Assembly: GCA_903923905.1 (NCBI GenBank)
Contig: CAIXZH010000116.1
Coordinates: forward strand, 55,077 to 119,076
Length of the DNA: 64,000 bases
Direction: 5' to 3'
DNA from: an uncultured Bacteroidia bacterium
GTDB taxonomy: Bacteria; Bacteroidota; Bacteroidia; Bacteroidales; Prolixibacteraceae
Below the pieces are notes generated by a model. The model saw only the letters and a program-made list of their open reading frames with translations. It did no database searches and was not told the origin of the DNA. Each line of letters begins with the position of its first letter. The first letter of the stretch is position 1. The position numbers and the translations under genes were made by a program. Positions 9,174 through 18,239 of the stretch are shown here, in pieces.

Positions 9174-10093
9174 TTTTTAATTTTATCGATATAATAATCC
9201 CAGGTCATCTTTGATATGTCAGCAATGATTTTTTCATTTGTTTGGTCATCCTCCTTTGATTTTGAGATGAAAACCGAGATTAAAAAATGTTTTCCGTTGG
9301 GCAGGACGACGATTCCTATATCATTTACTGCTGCAGATATTCCATTTTTATATTTTCCTGATGAGCCTGTTTTATGTGCCACGGGTGTCCCTTGAGGCAG
9401 ATCTCCTTTTAGCCGCTTATTTCCGGTTGTAGTTCCCAATAATGTTTCCCATAAAAATGCACGGCTATCCTCAGAGAGAATTTTACCTTCTTCAAACTTT
9501 CTAAGCAATTGAACTGCAGCCAGTGGTGAGGTCCAATTGGTGAACTGAACATTCCACTCCCTGCTCATTTCCTGTTCTGTTGCTTTTATTTCAATGTTTT
9601 TAATCCCAATACCGTGCATATAATCGTTGACCACCTTTGTCCCGCCAATCAGCCTGAATAAAAGATCGCATCCATTATTATCGCTTTGTGCTACGGTATA
9701 GACTAAAATATCTTTCAGTGGAAGTTCGATGTTCCCGTTGGGATACTTGTCGCGCAAAGGGCTCAAGGTGCCGGGCCGGAAATCGCTTTTTCTGATTGTG
9801 ACCTTCCTGTTTAAATTGAGTTCCCCTTTATCCACACTGTTTAAAACAGCAAAAGCCAGATGCAGCTTGTAAACGCTCTGCATCGGGAAACGGGTATTCC
9901 CATTAATGGATAAGGTATCGCCAGGCTCTGTCCCAAAAATAGCAACGCCAACCTCTGCTTGTTTCGACTGAATGATTTGATTAATTCTTTGCTTCAATGT
10001 ATCGGATTGTGCAAAGATGTTTCCACACATCCCCCCAAAGGCTAAAAATATTAACAGATAAAGTTTTTGAATTAGGTAATTCAACTTAAACAT
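9170..10093 (-). CDS. Class A beta-lactamase
   Basis: 307 residues from the ATG at 10093 (a TTG at 10102 is also in frame but less likely). A signal peptide covers about residues 1-28. All active-site motifs of class A serine beta-lactamases are present: SVYK with the nucleophile Ser73 and Lys76, SDN at 137-139, an omega-loop with an EQEMSREWN segment giving the Glu and Asn positions, and KTGS near residue 237. The sequence style (QSDNNGCD, HKTGSSGKYKNG) matches the Bacteroidota/PER-like subclass A2. It should hydrolyse beta-lactams in the periplasm; the spectrum cannot be deduced. The stop overlaps the start of the Tat-exported glycosidase-like gene. Confidence 0.92.
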   Translation of the reverse strand: MFKLNYLIQKLYLLIFLAFGGMCGNIFAQSDTLKQRINQIIQSKQAEVGVAIFGTEPGDTLSINGNTRFPMQSVYKLHLAFAVLNSVDKGELNLNRKVTIRKSDFRPGTLSPLRDKYPNGNIELPLKDILVYTVAQSDNNGCDLLFRLIGGTKVVNDYMHGIGIKNIEIKATEQEMSREWNVQFTNWTSPLAAVQLLRKFEEGKILSEDSRAFLWETLLGTTTGNKRLKGDLPQGTPVAHKTGSSGKYKNGISAAVNDIGIVVLPNGKHFLISVFISKSKEDDQTNEKIIADISKMTWDYYIDKIKK

Positions 10094-10416
10094 CAGGGTC
10101 AATTTTATTCCAAAGATATTTAAATCGGCAAATAATCCAGCTGCACTTCAATCAGACCCTATAAAATAATTAAATTCATATAGCGATCTGATCTTAACAA
10201 TTGTATCTTTGGTCTGGTGAAGGTAAATTATTTATTATCAGGTCAAATCATAAATATTAATATTATTCAAATGAGCCAAAATATATTTTAATTAAGAACA
10301 ATAAACGAGATTAATATCTATTTTTGCGATATAAGAGTAAATAGTACGCTTAAAAACTAACTAACACCGGATCCACCGGCTAAGACATTGTATGTAATCA
10401 AATTACCCTTGACTGA
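10094..10416. other. Divergent intergenic region between beta-lactamase and hybrid regulator
   Basis: About 320 AT-rich bases without a gene. Two sequences on the plus strand fit the TAnnTTTG -7 element (TATCTTTG at 10204-10211 and TATTTTTG at 10319-10326); the second would give a leader of about 85 bases for the regulator gene. Another TATCTTTG on the minus strand just upstream of the beta-lactamase could serve that gene. None has a convincing -33 partner. Confidence 0.4.
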
Positions 10417-13400
10417 ATGAATCGCATTGTTATTTTAATTTATGTCCTATTTATCTGTTTCCCGTCCGCTTTTGGACAGGATATCAACCTTCGGTTTCAG
10501 CATATCACCTCAGAGCAGGGTCTGTCGCAGAATACGATTGGTTGCATGTTGCAGGATAGCCGTGGATTTATGTGGTTTGGAACCTGGAACGGGCTGGATC
10601 GGTATGATGGGTACAATTTTCTGGTATTTAAATCTGAAAATCAAAAAGGGGGATTGTCCAATAATTTTATCTATTCGATTTGTGAGGATAAAACAGGGAA
10701 TATTTGGGCTGGCACCAAAAACGGGCTGAATAAGATTGACCATCAAACCAACACAATCACCACGTTCTATCATAACACGAATGAGGCAAATTCAATTTCC
10801 GGAAATACGATCAACACCTTGTTTTGCGATAAGTCCGGTGCAATATGGGTAGGCACCGCTGCCAACGGATTGGATAAGATTAGTTATGACCAGGCGAGTG
10901 AAAAGTATACAATTGCCCATTTCCGGAATGATAAAACGGATGGACATTCCTTACCAGGAAATGAAATAAATTCAGTTCTTCAGGACAAAAACGGATATTT
11001 GTGGGTTGGAACAAATTCCGGTCTGGGAAGGATGGAGATCAGTACGGGTAAATTTGCCATTTTTCGGAATAATGGTACCTTAAATAACAGTCTGTCATCA
11101 AATGGGGTTCTTTCGGTATTCGAGGATCGGGAAGGTGTTATATGGCTGGGCACCAATAATGGATTGAATAAATACAATGCCTCAAGCGGAGATTTTGCCC
11201 GGTTTCTACCGGATCCGGATAACCCGGGAAGTATTTCACACCAGACCGTTAAAGCATTATCCGAAGATAATGATGGTCGCTTACTCGTTGGAACTCTGGG
11301 TGGGCTCGACCGTTTAAATCCAGGAACTGTAAGTTTTTACCATTTTCCGGTCGGGGAAAATGACAACTATGGTTTAAATAATGAGTTTATTAATGCGCTG
11401 TTTGCTGACAGGCAGGGAAATATCTGGATCGGGACAGACAAAGGAGGTATTTCAAAGTATAACAGTAAGCAAAAGGGGTTTGGTTTTTTCGCTTCAAACC
11501 GGTCGAATCCGAATAGCCTCAGCAATAATACGATAAATTCGGTCTATGACGAACCTTCCAATTTGTGGATTGGAACTGCCGGTGGTGGGTTAAACAGGTA
11601 CAACAAGTCTGACCGGACTTTTAATCACTACCGGAATTCGGCGCACGATCAGAACTCGATCAGCAGCAATTTCATCTCTGCGATTTGCAAAGATCCCGGT
11701 GGAAATATCTGGATAGCGACATGGGGGGGTGGATTAAACCGGATCTTAGCTCAAAAGGGATCGGGAGTTTTCGGCCATTACAGGGTAAATGGGGGAGAAA
11801 ACAGCATTTCCAGCGATTTTGTATCTTCACTCTGGGCTGATTCAAATGGCTATTTGCTGATCGGGACCTTAACCGGACTTGATCTGTATCAGCAGGATCA
11901 ACACTTGTTCCGGCATATCGCCAGTCAGCAGGATTGGAAAAACAAAATTTCGGAGGTGGGATGTATTCTGAAAGATAGTAAGGGATTCTATTGGATTGGT
12001 ACCCGTCTTGGATTATACCGCCTTTCCTCAGAACTTCTTGTCCGCGGTGTCACAGATAAAGATATCCAAAAATTTACAAATATTTCAGGTGAAGCCAACT
12101 CGCTCACCGGTGATTATGTGATTTCGCTGTGCGAGGATAACCAGGGTGATATTTGGGTCGGGACTTATGGCAGCGGGATAAACCGCATTCATCTTACCGA
12201 CAAGGGTACGTTTAAATTCACCGGTTATAATCAGAATGACGGTCTTTGCAACAATGTGGTTTATGCGATTCAGAAAGACCGGAATAATGATTTATGGCTC
12301 AGTACCGATAACGGATTATCGCGGTTTGATCTTCAGTCCGGTCAGTTTAAGAATTTCTATACATCCGATGGATTGCAGTCGAATCAGTTTTACTGGGCGG
12401 CCTCGTGTGCGGGTAAGGACGGACGATTGTATTTTGGGGGAATGGAAGGGCTCAATTATTTCGATCCCGATAATATCAGGGATAACACCTTCATTCCTAA
12501 AGTGGTAGTCACCGATCTGAAAGTTTTCAATTCTTCGGTAAATGTTGGTGAATGGAACGGAAAAAAGGTGTTGCTCGACAGGGTGATCAATGAAACTTCA
12601 GCCCTGAATCTGAGTTACAGGGAGAATGTTTTCTCGTTCGAATTTTCATCGCTCGACTATTTTCTTCCCGAAAAGGTTCAGTATAAATACCGGATACAAG
12701 GAGTTGACAAGGATTGGGTAACTGTTCCGTCCACCCGGCGATTTGTGACCTACACGAATCTTGAAGGGGGCGATTATATCTTTGAAGTCAAGGCATGTAA
12801 CAGTGACGGGGTCTGGAACGATACCCCCACCAAATTAAATATCCATATTTCACCACCCTTCTGGGCAACGGTGTGGTTCCGGATATTGGTTTTACTGGCA
12901 ATTACCGGTTTGGTGCTGGCATATATCCGGTACCGGACAATCAGCCTGCAACGGCAGAAGCTTGTCCTTGAACGATTGGTCAGGGAAAGGACCAGAATCG
13001 TGGAGGAGCAGAATAAAATGCTTCAAAACCAAGCGCTAAGTCTGCAGGAGTCTAATGTTTTGCTGGCATCGGGTAAAGAGCAGATCGAGGGACAAAAATA
13101 TCAGCTGGAACTCAAGAATGAGGAGATTTCAGTACAAAGGGACAAACTCATCGAACTGAATAAGCATGTCAATCTTGTCAATCAGTTAAAGTTGAGGTTC
13201 TTCACGAATATTTCGCACGAATTCCGGACGCCGCTCACCCTGATTCTGGGACCGCTTGATAAGTTATTATCCTCATGGAAAGGTGAGCAAAGCACTTTCG
13301 AAACTTTGCAACTGATTAACCGCAATGCTCAGCGCCTCCTTCACCTGATCAATCAATTGATGGAGTTCCGGAAAATTGAATCGGGTAAGCTTGAACTCAA

Positions 13401-14817
13401 AGTTTCATTGGGTAACATTAATAATTTTCTGGAAAATATCTTCTCCAGTTTTCAGCAACTTGCCATTCAGCAGGATATTAAATATGAATTTGTCCCTGTC
13501 TCTCAATCGGTTGATTGCTGGTTTGATCATGAGAAAGTTGAGAATATAATCTTTAACCTCCTTTCAAATGCCTTTAAATTTACCCCTGCGGGCGGGTCTG
13601 TCAGCCTTAAAATGTCCTTTACAAATATGGTGAGCAGAACCGGGGAGAGTGAACCGAAGCATAAATCTTCTCCGTCAATTCCACTTCTTGAAATTAAGGT
13701 ATCAGATTCCGGAGTAGGTATTTCCGAGGAACACATTGCCCATATCTTTAAACGATTCTACCAGGTTAACAGTTCCGAAAGTCTGAAGGTGAGAGGGTCC
13801 GGGATCGGATTGTCACTTTCAAAGGAGTTGGTTAAGGCACATCATGGCACGATAATGGCGGAAAGCCGTCAAAACGAAGGGTCTGTTTTCACCGTACAGC
13901 TTCCGGTATTCAGGGAGAACTTTGATCCCAAAGAGATCTTTGACCAAAAGGTTGAACTTAGGCATACACTGAAAGAACAGGTTTTGAAGTTAAGCGGTGA
14001 ATTACTTGCAGAAATGCCAGAGCCCAGGAAGAGACCAGGTGCAGTTTCAGATGAATCACGAAAGCCCCTGATTCTGGTAGCTGAGGATAATTACGATCTG
14101 CGCACCCATATCGCTATTTCTCTTGGAGATGAATACAGGGTGATGGAGGCTGAAAACGGGAAGGTCGCCTATGAACTTGCCAAGAACCACAATCCGGAAC
14201 TGATTATCAGTGATATCATGATGCCCGTGATGGATGGATTGGAATTGTGCAGCAGACTTAAGAACAATTTACATACCAGTCACATCATTGTTGTACTGCT
14301 TACGGCCCGGAATTCAGTGGAGCACTGGATCGAAGGATTTGAAACCGGGGCCGATGATTATATCTCAAAACCATTTGATATGAATCTGCTCAAGGTTCGT
14401 CTGAGACAGTTAATCGAATCGCGCAGACAGTTGAAAAAGCATTTCAGCAAAGATTTGACGCTTGACCATCCAGAAAATTCGATTTCGGCTGCCGATGAAA
14501 AGTTCATTCAGAAAGCACTGGAGGTTGTTGAGGGGAATTATACGGAGGCAGGGTTTGGCGTGGAGGAGTTTGTTGCCAAAATGTTCGTCAGCCACAGTCT
14601 GCTGCACAAGAAACTCTCGGCAATTGCAGACCAGTCGGCGAGCGATTTTATCACCTCTTACAGGCTTAAGAAGGCGGCTCAGTTGCTGCAGCGAAACGAA
14701 AAAAGTGTCTCTGAAATAGCCTATGATATTGGATTCAACGATCCCAAATATTTTAGCCGGCAGTTTAAGAAATATTTTGGGTCTACCCCTTCGGAATACT
14801 GCAAACCACCCCGGTAA
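10417..14817 (+). CDS. Hybrid two-component system regulator (HTCS) of polysaccharide utilisation locus 1
   Basis: 1466 residues, the usual HTCS length. Order: signal peptide (1-20); two seven-bladed propellers of Reg_prop repeats (about 25-720, recurring WxGTxxGLxR/K units); Y_Y_Y domain (about 745-805); one membrane helix (about 815-840); coiled linker; histidine kinase with His934 in FFTNISHEFRTPLTLILGP; HATPase; receiver domain with phosphoacceptor Asp1266 (ISDIMMPVMDG); and a C-terminal AraC-type helix-turn-helix (about 1365-1466). All catalytic residues look intact. Such proteins bind a released oligosaccharide in the periplasm and directly activate the adjacent locus. It lies immediately upstream of the SusC gene in the same orientation. 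By family precedent the ligand would be an arabino-oligosaccharide, given the enzymes downstream. Confidence 0.95.
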   Translation: MNRIVILIYVLFICFPSAFGQDINLRFQHITSEQGLSQNTIGCMLQDSRGFMWFGTWNGLDRYDGYNFLVFKSENQKGGLSNNFIYSICEDKTGNIWAGTKNGLNKIDHQTNTITTFYHNTNEANSISGNTINTLFCDKSGAIWVGTAANGLDKISYDQASEKYTIAHFRNDKTDGHSLPGNEINSVLQDKNGYLWVGTNSGLGRMEISTGKFAIFRNNGTLNNSLSSNGVLSVFEDREGVIWLGTNNGLNKYNASSGDFARFLPDPDNPGSISHQTVKALSEDNDGRLLVGTLGGLDRLNPGTVSFYHFPVGENDNYGLNNEFINALFADRQGNIWIGTDKGGISKYNSKQKGFGFFASNRSNPNSLSNNTINSVYDEPSNLWIGTAGGGLNRYNKSDRTFNHYRNSAHDQNSISSNFISAICKDPGGNIWIATWGGGLNRILAQKGSGVFGHYRVNGGENSISSDFVSSLWADSNGYLLIGTLTGLDLYQQDQHLFRHIASQQDWKNKISEVGCILKDSKGFYWIGTRLGLYRLSSELLVRGVTDKDIQKFTNISGEANSLTGDYVISLCEDNQGDIWVGTYGSGINRIHLTDKGTFKFTGYNQNDGLCNNVVYAIQKDRNNDLWLSTDNGLSRFDLQSGQFKNFYTSDGLQSNQFYWAASCAGKDGRLYFGGMEGLNYFDPDNIRDNTFIPKVVVTDLKVFNSSVNVGEWNGKKVLLDRVINETSALNLSYRENVFSFEFSSLDYFLPEKVQYKYRIQGVDKDWVTVPSTRRFVTYTNLEGGDYIFEVKACNSDGVWNDTPTKLNIHISPPFWATVWFRILVLLAITGLVLAYIRYRTISLQRQKLVLERLVRERTRIVEEQNKMLQNQALSLQESNVLLASGKEQIEGQKYQLELKNEEISVQRDKLIELNKHVNLVNQLKLRFFTNISHEFRTPLTLILGPLDKLLSSWKGEQSTFETLQLINRNAQRLLHLINQLMEFRKIESGKLELKVSLGNINNFLENIFSSFQQLAIQQDIKYEFVPVSQSVDCWFDHEKVENIIFNLLSNAFKFTPAGGSVSLKMSFTNMVSRTGESEPKHKSSPSIPLLEIKVSDSGVGISEEHIAHIFKRFYQVNSSESLKVRGSGIGLSLSKELVKAHHGTIMAESRQNEGSVFTVQLPVFRENFDPKEIFDQKVELRHTLKEQVLKLSGELLAEMPEPRKRPGAVSDESRKPLILVAEDNYDLRTHIAISLGDEYRVMEAENGKVAYELAKNHNPELIISDIMMPVMDGLELCSRLKNNLHTSHIIVVLLTARNSVEHWIEGFETGADDYISKPFDMNLLKVRLRQLIESRRQLKKHFSKDLTLDHPENSISAADEKFIQKALEVVEGNYTEAGFGVEEFVAKMFVSHSLLHKKLSAIADQSASDFITSYRLKKAAQLLQRNEKSVSEIAYDIGFNDPKYFSRQFKKYFGSTPSEYCKPPR

Positions 14818-15045
14818 TTACCAGTTTCTCCACCTGAAATGGTAAAAAAGGCTTCCGGATGTTAAGATTGCAGTTTTGGCTAACATGTTAATAAATAGTT
14901 ATTTTACTGCATATCCAAAAGTTGGACAAGACATTTTTTCTGAAATTTTAACAAATAATTAACAATTACATAATCCTCCTCCATATAAACAGAAAATTCC
15001 ACCTCCTATTTATGTTGTTGCCGTTTATTTGCCTTAGATTTTTTC
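14818..15045 (+). promoter_or_regulatory. Regulatory region of the locus 1 SusC operon
   Basis: This 228-base gap between the regulator and SusC is the expected binding region of the HTCS. It contains a perfect palindrome TAACATGTTA at 14881-14890 and a short inverted pair TCCAA/TTGGA just downstream. No clean TTTG/TAnnTTTG promoter is visible, which is usual for activator-dependent Sus promoters. Operator assignment is inference. Confidence 0.35.
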
Positions 15046-18000
15046 ATGAAAAAGAATTCGCAACCAATCAATTTATTAATGAACAAAAAAACTAGCGAAA
15101 TGAGACAAAAGCTATTGTTAAAAGCTTGCCTGCTAAATTTGTTTTTTATGTTCCTGTTTGCAGGGACATTGTTAGCGCAGCAACTTAAAGTTACTGGAAC
15201 TGTAAAAGATTCCAAGACCAATGAAGCATTGGTAGGAGTAAGCATCGGTGTAAAGGGGACAACCATCAGTACCATTACAGATACCGACGGTAAGTTTGCC
15301 GTGGTACTGAACAGCCCAAAGGTAATCCTCACCTTTAGTTATGTGGCTTACACACCTCAGGAAATTGCCGTAAATGGCCAGAATAAGATTGACGTGAGCA
15401 TGATTGCTACGGAAACCCAGTTAGATCAGGTTGTCGTTATTGGATACGGCACACAAAAGAAATCAGATCTTACCGGATCAATTGCAGTTGTTGACACCAA
15501 GGATGTGATGAAGGTCGCCACGAACGATGTTACCAAGGCACTTCAGGGGCAGGTTGCCGGACTGAGTGTTCAGGGCGGTGGTGAACCGGGTGCTGTTCCA
15601 TTGGTGAAACTTAGAGGTGTTGGTTCGTTCAATAATACCACGCCACTCTATATTATCGACGGAGTACCAACCCCGGTGAATGACTATCCAATGTCAGACA
15701 TCGAATCTATCCAGGTCTTAAAAGATGCTTCTGCAGCTGCCATTTACGGATCACGTGCCGCCAACGGGGTAATTATCATTACCACCAAACGGGGTAAAAG
15801 CGGTAAGCTGAAGGTGAATTTCAATACTTATTATGGCGTTCAGAATATTGTAAACCGTTACAATGTGGCCAATTCAACCCAATACCAGAAAATGGTAAAT
15901 ACTGCAACGTACAACGCAATGACAACCAACCCTTCCTATAGTGGTGATACCTTGCCGATGAATAATCCAAATGATCCACGATTTAGTCATAGCAATACAA
16001 ACTGGCAAAATTCGGTATTTAAAAAAGGTACCATTGCCAATCACAATTTATCATTGTCGGGCGGGAATGAGCATTCAACCTTTAATACATCACTGGATTA
16101 CTTTGATCAAACCGGTACAATGGTTGGAAATGGCCCCAATTACAAGCGGTATTCGTTTTCTCTAAATTCAGATCACACCTACGGAAATCTGAAATTTGGC
16201 GAAACGATGAGTTACACCTATGTTGATCAGGATCTGATGACCTTCCTGAAAGACGGAACAGCTGTTTCTTTTGCAGTTGAGGCAATTCCAACACTGCCTA
16301 TTTATGATAAGACTACCATTGACGGTTACAGTGCTTCGGACAAAACACTCGATGGTTCCTATTCAGCCAATGTGATCGGGATGAATTCGATGATCCAAAG
16401 CAATACCAAACGTTATAAGTTTTTTGGAAATGCCTATGCCGAATATAAATTTGCCTCTTTCCTTAAATATAAGCTTAGTTTAACTTACGACAGAAGCGAT
16501 TTCCATGATTTCAATTTCGATCCTATTCACAACCTGGGTTGGGCTTATGTAAACAGTATCGCTTCAATGAATGATAACCGCAGTGAAGCTTCTACTTCGA
16601 CTATTGAGCAGACACTGACCTTCGATAAAAAAGTGGGCGACCATTCGATCAATGGGATGATCGGAACCTCAGTTCTGGACGGTAAATCTAGTTATGATAA
16701 TGCTTATGCACTTGGCTTTTCACAGCCTTATTTTGAACAAATCAGCAATGGTGCCACAACCAGTGCAATTGGAGGATCTGCTGAAAACAGACTTGTCTCC
16801 TATTTCGGACGTGTAATCTATGGCTATAAGGATAAATACCTGGCAACAGCTTCCATCAGACGTGATGGTTCAAGTCGTTTTGCACCGTCACAACGATGGG
16901 GTAATTTCCCTTCTGCAGCAATTGGCTGGAAGATCAATAAAGAAGAGTTCATGAAGGATCTTACATTTATCGACCTGTTGAAACTGAGAGCAAGCTGGGG
17001 AAAACTTGGAAACCAGGAAATCGGCGATTATGGGTACCAGTCACAGATCAATCCTTACGCCTCTTACGTATTCGGGGGTACATTAAACCCGGGATCTGCC
17101 CAGATCTCATATGCTGACCCAGCGATTCACTGGGAATCCAAAACTACATCGAATGTTGGTCTGGATGTATCGTTATTCAATAACCGTTTAAGTTTTTCCG
17201 GTGAATATTACAACAGCAAATCCACTGATATGCTTTTGGTAGTTGAAATACCTTATTCGAATGGCGTTTATTCCTGGCTGGCCCCAACGATTAATGGTGC
17301 TACAGTTACTAATAAAGGGTACGAGTTTACCGCCGGATGGAAAGATCGAAAGGGTGATTTTTCATATGGGATAACTGGTAATGTATCAACGCTTAAGAAT
17401 AAGATCGTTTCATTGGGCTACGGGAATAATCCTATCTACGGAACAATCAGTAAGTCTTCAGTAGGTACCTCTGTCGGTGAATTGTATGGTTATAAAATAG
17501 ACGGGATCTTTAAAAATCAGGCAGATATCAGTGCATTGAATGCTACCGCTGCTTCAAAGAACGGAGCCGGTCAGGTCTATCAATCACTTTATACCTCTCC
17601 CGGTGATTACAAATTTAAGGATCTGAATGGAGACGGTATCATCAATGCGCAAGACCAAACTTCCCTTGGAAAATCAATTCCGGATCTTTATTTTGGACTT
17701 AATTTATCAGCGGCCTATAAAATTTTCGATTTTTCACTTGCAGGAAATGGCGTTTCGGGTAACAAAATTTATAATGCAATTGCTGCTTCACTTGAATATG
17801 GTGGAGGCGCAGATCAGTATTCAACCCGGATGCTCAATGCCTGGACACCTTCAAATCCCAATTCAACAATCCCACGAGTGGTTATGGGAGATCCAAATGG
17901 AAACTCAAGGAATTCTTCCCGTTGGCTGGAAAATGGTGCTTACTTCAAAATTTCAAATGTAGAACTAGGAGTAACCATTCCTTCCGCTGTACTTAGAAGG

Positions 18001-18210
18001 GCACATATCAGTAGTTTGCGTGTTTTTGCCAAAGGTCAGAATCTTTACACATTCACCAAGTACACCGGGTTTGATCCTGACTTTGGAAGTGACGGACTTT
18101 TCGACAGGGCAGTCGACCATGGATCGTATCCAAATAAGCCTTTTAATGCTTTCTCAGGGGGATTACCAAATCCAAGGACATTCATGTTAGGATTACAATT
18201 AGGATTGTAA
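15046..18210 (+). CDS. SusC-like TonB-dependent outer-membrane transporter (locus 1)
   Basis: 1054 residues. After a long N-terminus with a signal peptide (hydrophobic core about residues 25-44, then LAQQ), there is a CarboxypepD_reg-like beta-sandwich (about 46-120), a TonB box and plug (VVVIGYGTQKKSDLTGS, about 128-250, with LYIIDGVP and DASAAAIYGSRAANGVI), and a 22-strand barrel ending in an aromatic/leucine-type terminus. In-frame ATGs at 15079 and 15100 would shorten the N-terminus without touching the signal core. It imports oligosaccharides through the outer membrane, energised by TonB, with the SusD lipoprotein encoded 29 bases downstream as a lid. Substrate, from the enzymes, is probably arabino-oligosaccharide. 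Confidence 0.95.
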   Translation: MKKNSQPINLLMNKKTSEMRQKLLLKACLLNLFFMFLFAGTLLAQQLKVTGTVKDSKTNEALVGVSIGVKGTTISTITDTDGKFAVVLNSPKVILTFSYVAYTPQEIAVNGQNKIDVSMIATETQLDQVVVIGYGTQKKSDLTGSIAVVDTKDVMKVATNDVTKALQGQVAGLSVQGGGEPGAVPLVKLRGVGSFNNTTPLYIIDGVPTPVNDYPMSDIESIQVLKDASAAAIYGSRAANGVIIITTKRGKSGKLKVNFNTYYGVQNIVNRYNVANSTQYQKMVNTATYNAMTTNPSYSGDTLPMNNPNDPRFSHSNTNWQNSVFKKGTIANHNLSLSGGNEHSTFNTSLDYFDQTGTMVGNGPNYKRYSFSLNSDHTYGNLKFGETMSYTYVDQDLMTFLKDGTAVSFAVEAIPTLPIYDKTTIDGYSASDKTLDGSYSANVIGMNSMIQSNTKRYKFFGNAYAEYKFASFLKYKLSLTYDRSDFHDFNFDPIHNLGWAYVNSIASMNDNRSEASTSTIEQTLTFDKKVGDHSINGMIGTSVLDGKSSYDNAYALGFSQPYFEQISNGATTSAIGGSAENRLVSYFGRVIYGYKDKYLATASIRRDGSSRFAPSQRWGNFPSAAIGWKINKEEFMKDLTFIDLLKLRASWGKLGNQEIGDYGYQSQINPYASYVFGGTLNPGSAQISYADPAIHWESKTTSNVGLDVSLFNNRLSFSGEYYNSKSTDMLLVVEIPYSNGVYSWLAPTINGATVTNKGYEFTAGWKDRKGDFSYGITGNVSTLKNKIVSLGYGNNPIYGTISKSSVGTSVGELYGYKIDGIFKNQADISALNATAASKNGAGQVYQSLYTSPGDYKFKDLNGDGIINAQDQTSLGKSIPDLYFGLNLSAAYKIFDFSLAGNGVSGNKIYNAIAASLEYGGGADQYSTRMLNAWTPSNPNSTIPRVVMGDPNGNSRNSSRWLENGAYFKISNVELGVTIPSAVLRRAHISSLRVFAKGQNLYTFTKYTGFDPDFGSDGLFDRAVDHGSYPNKPFNAFSGGLPNPRTFMLGLQLGL

Positions 18211-18239
18211 CTTATAACCTCATTTAAAATTTTAAGAAA

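Noticed and set aside
9170..10093. Beta-lactamase as a recently acquired mobile resistance gene
   Set aside because: It is embedded in an operon-like overlap, has no flanking mobile element and its base composition looks like that of its neighbours.
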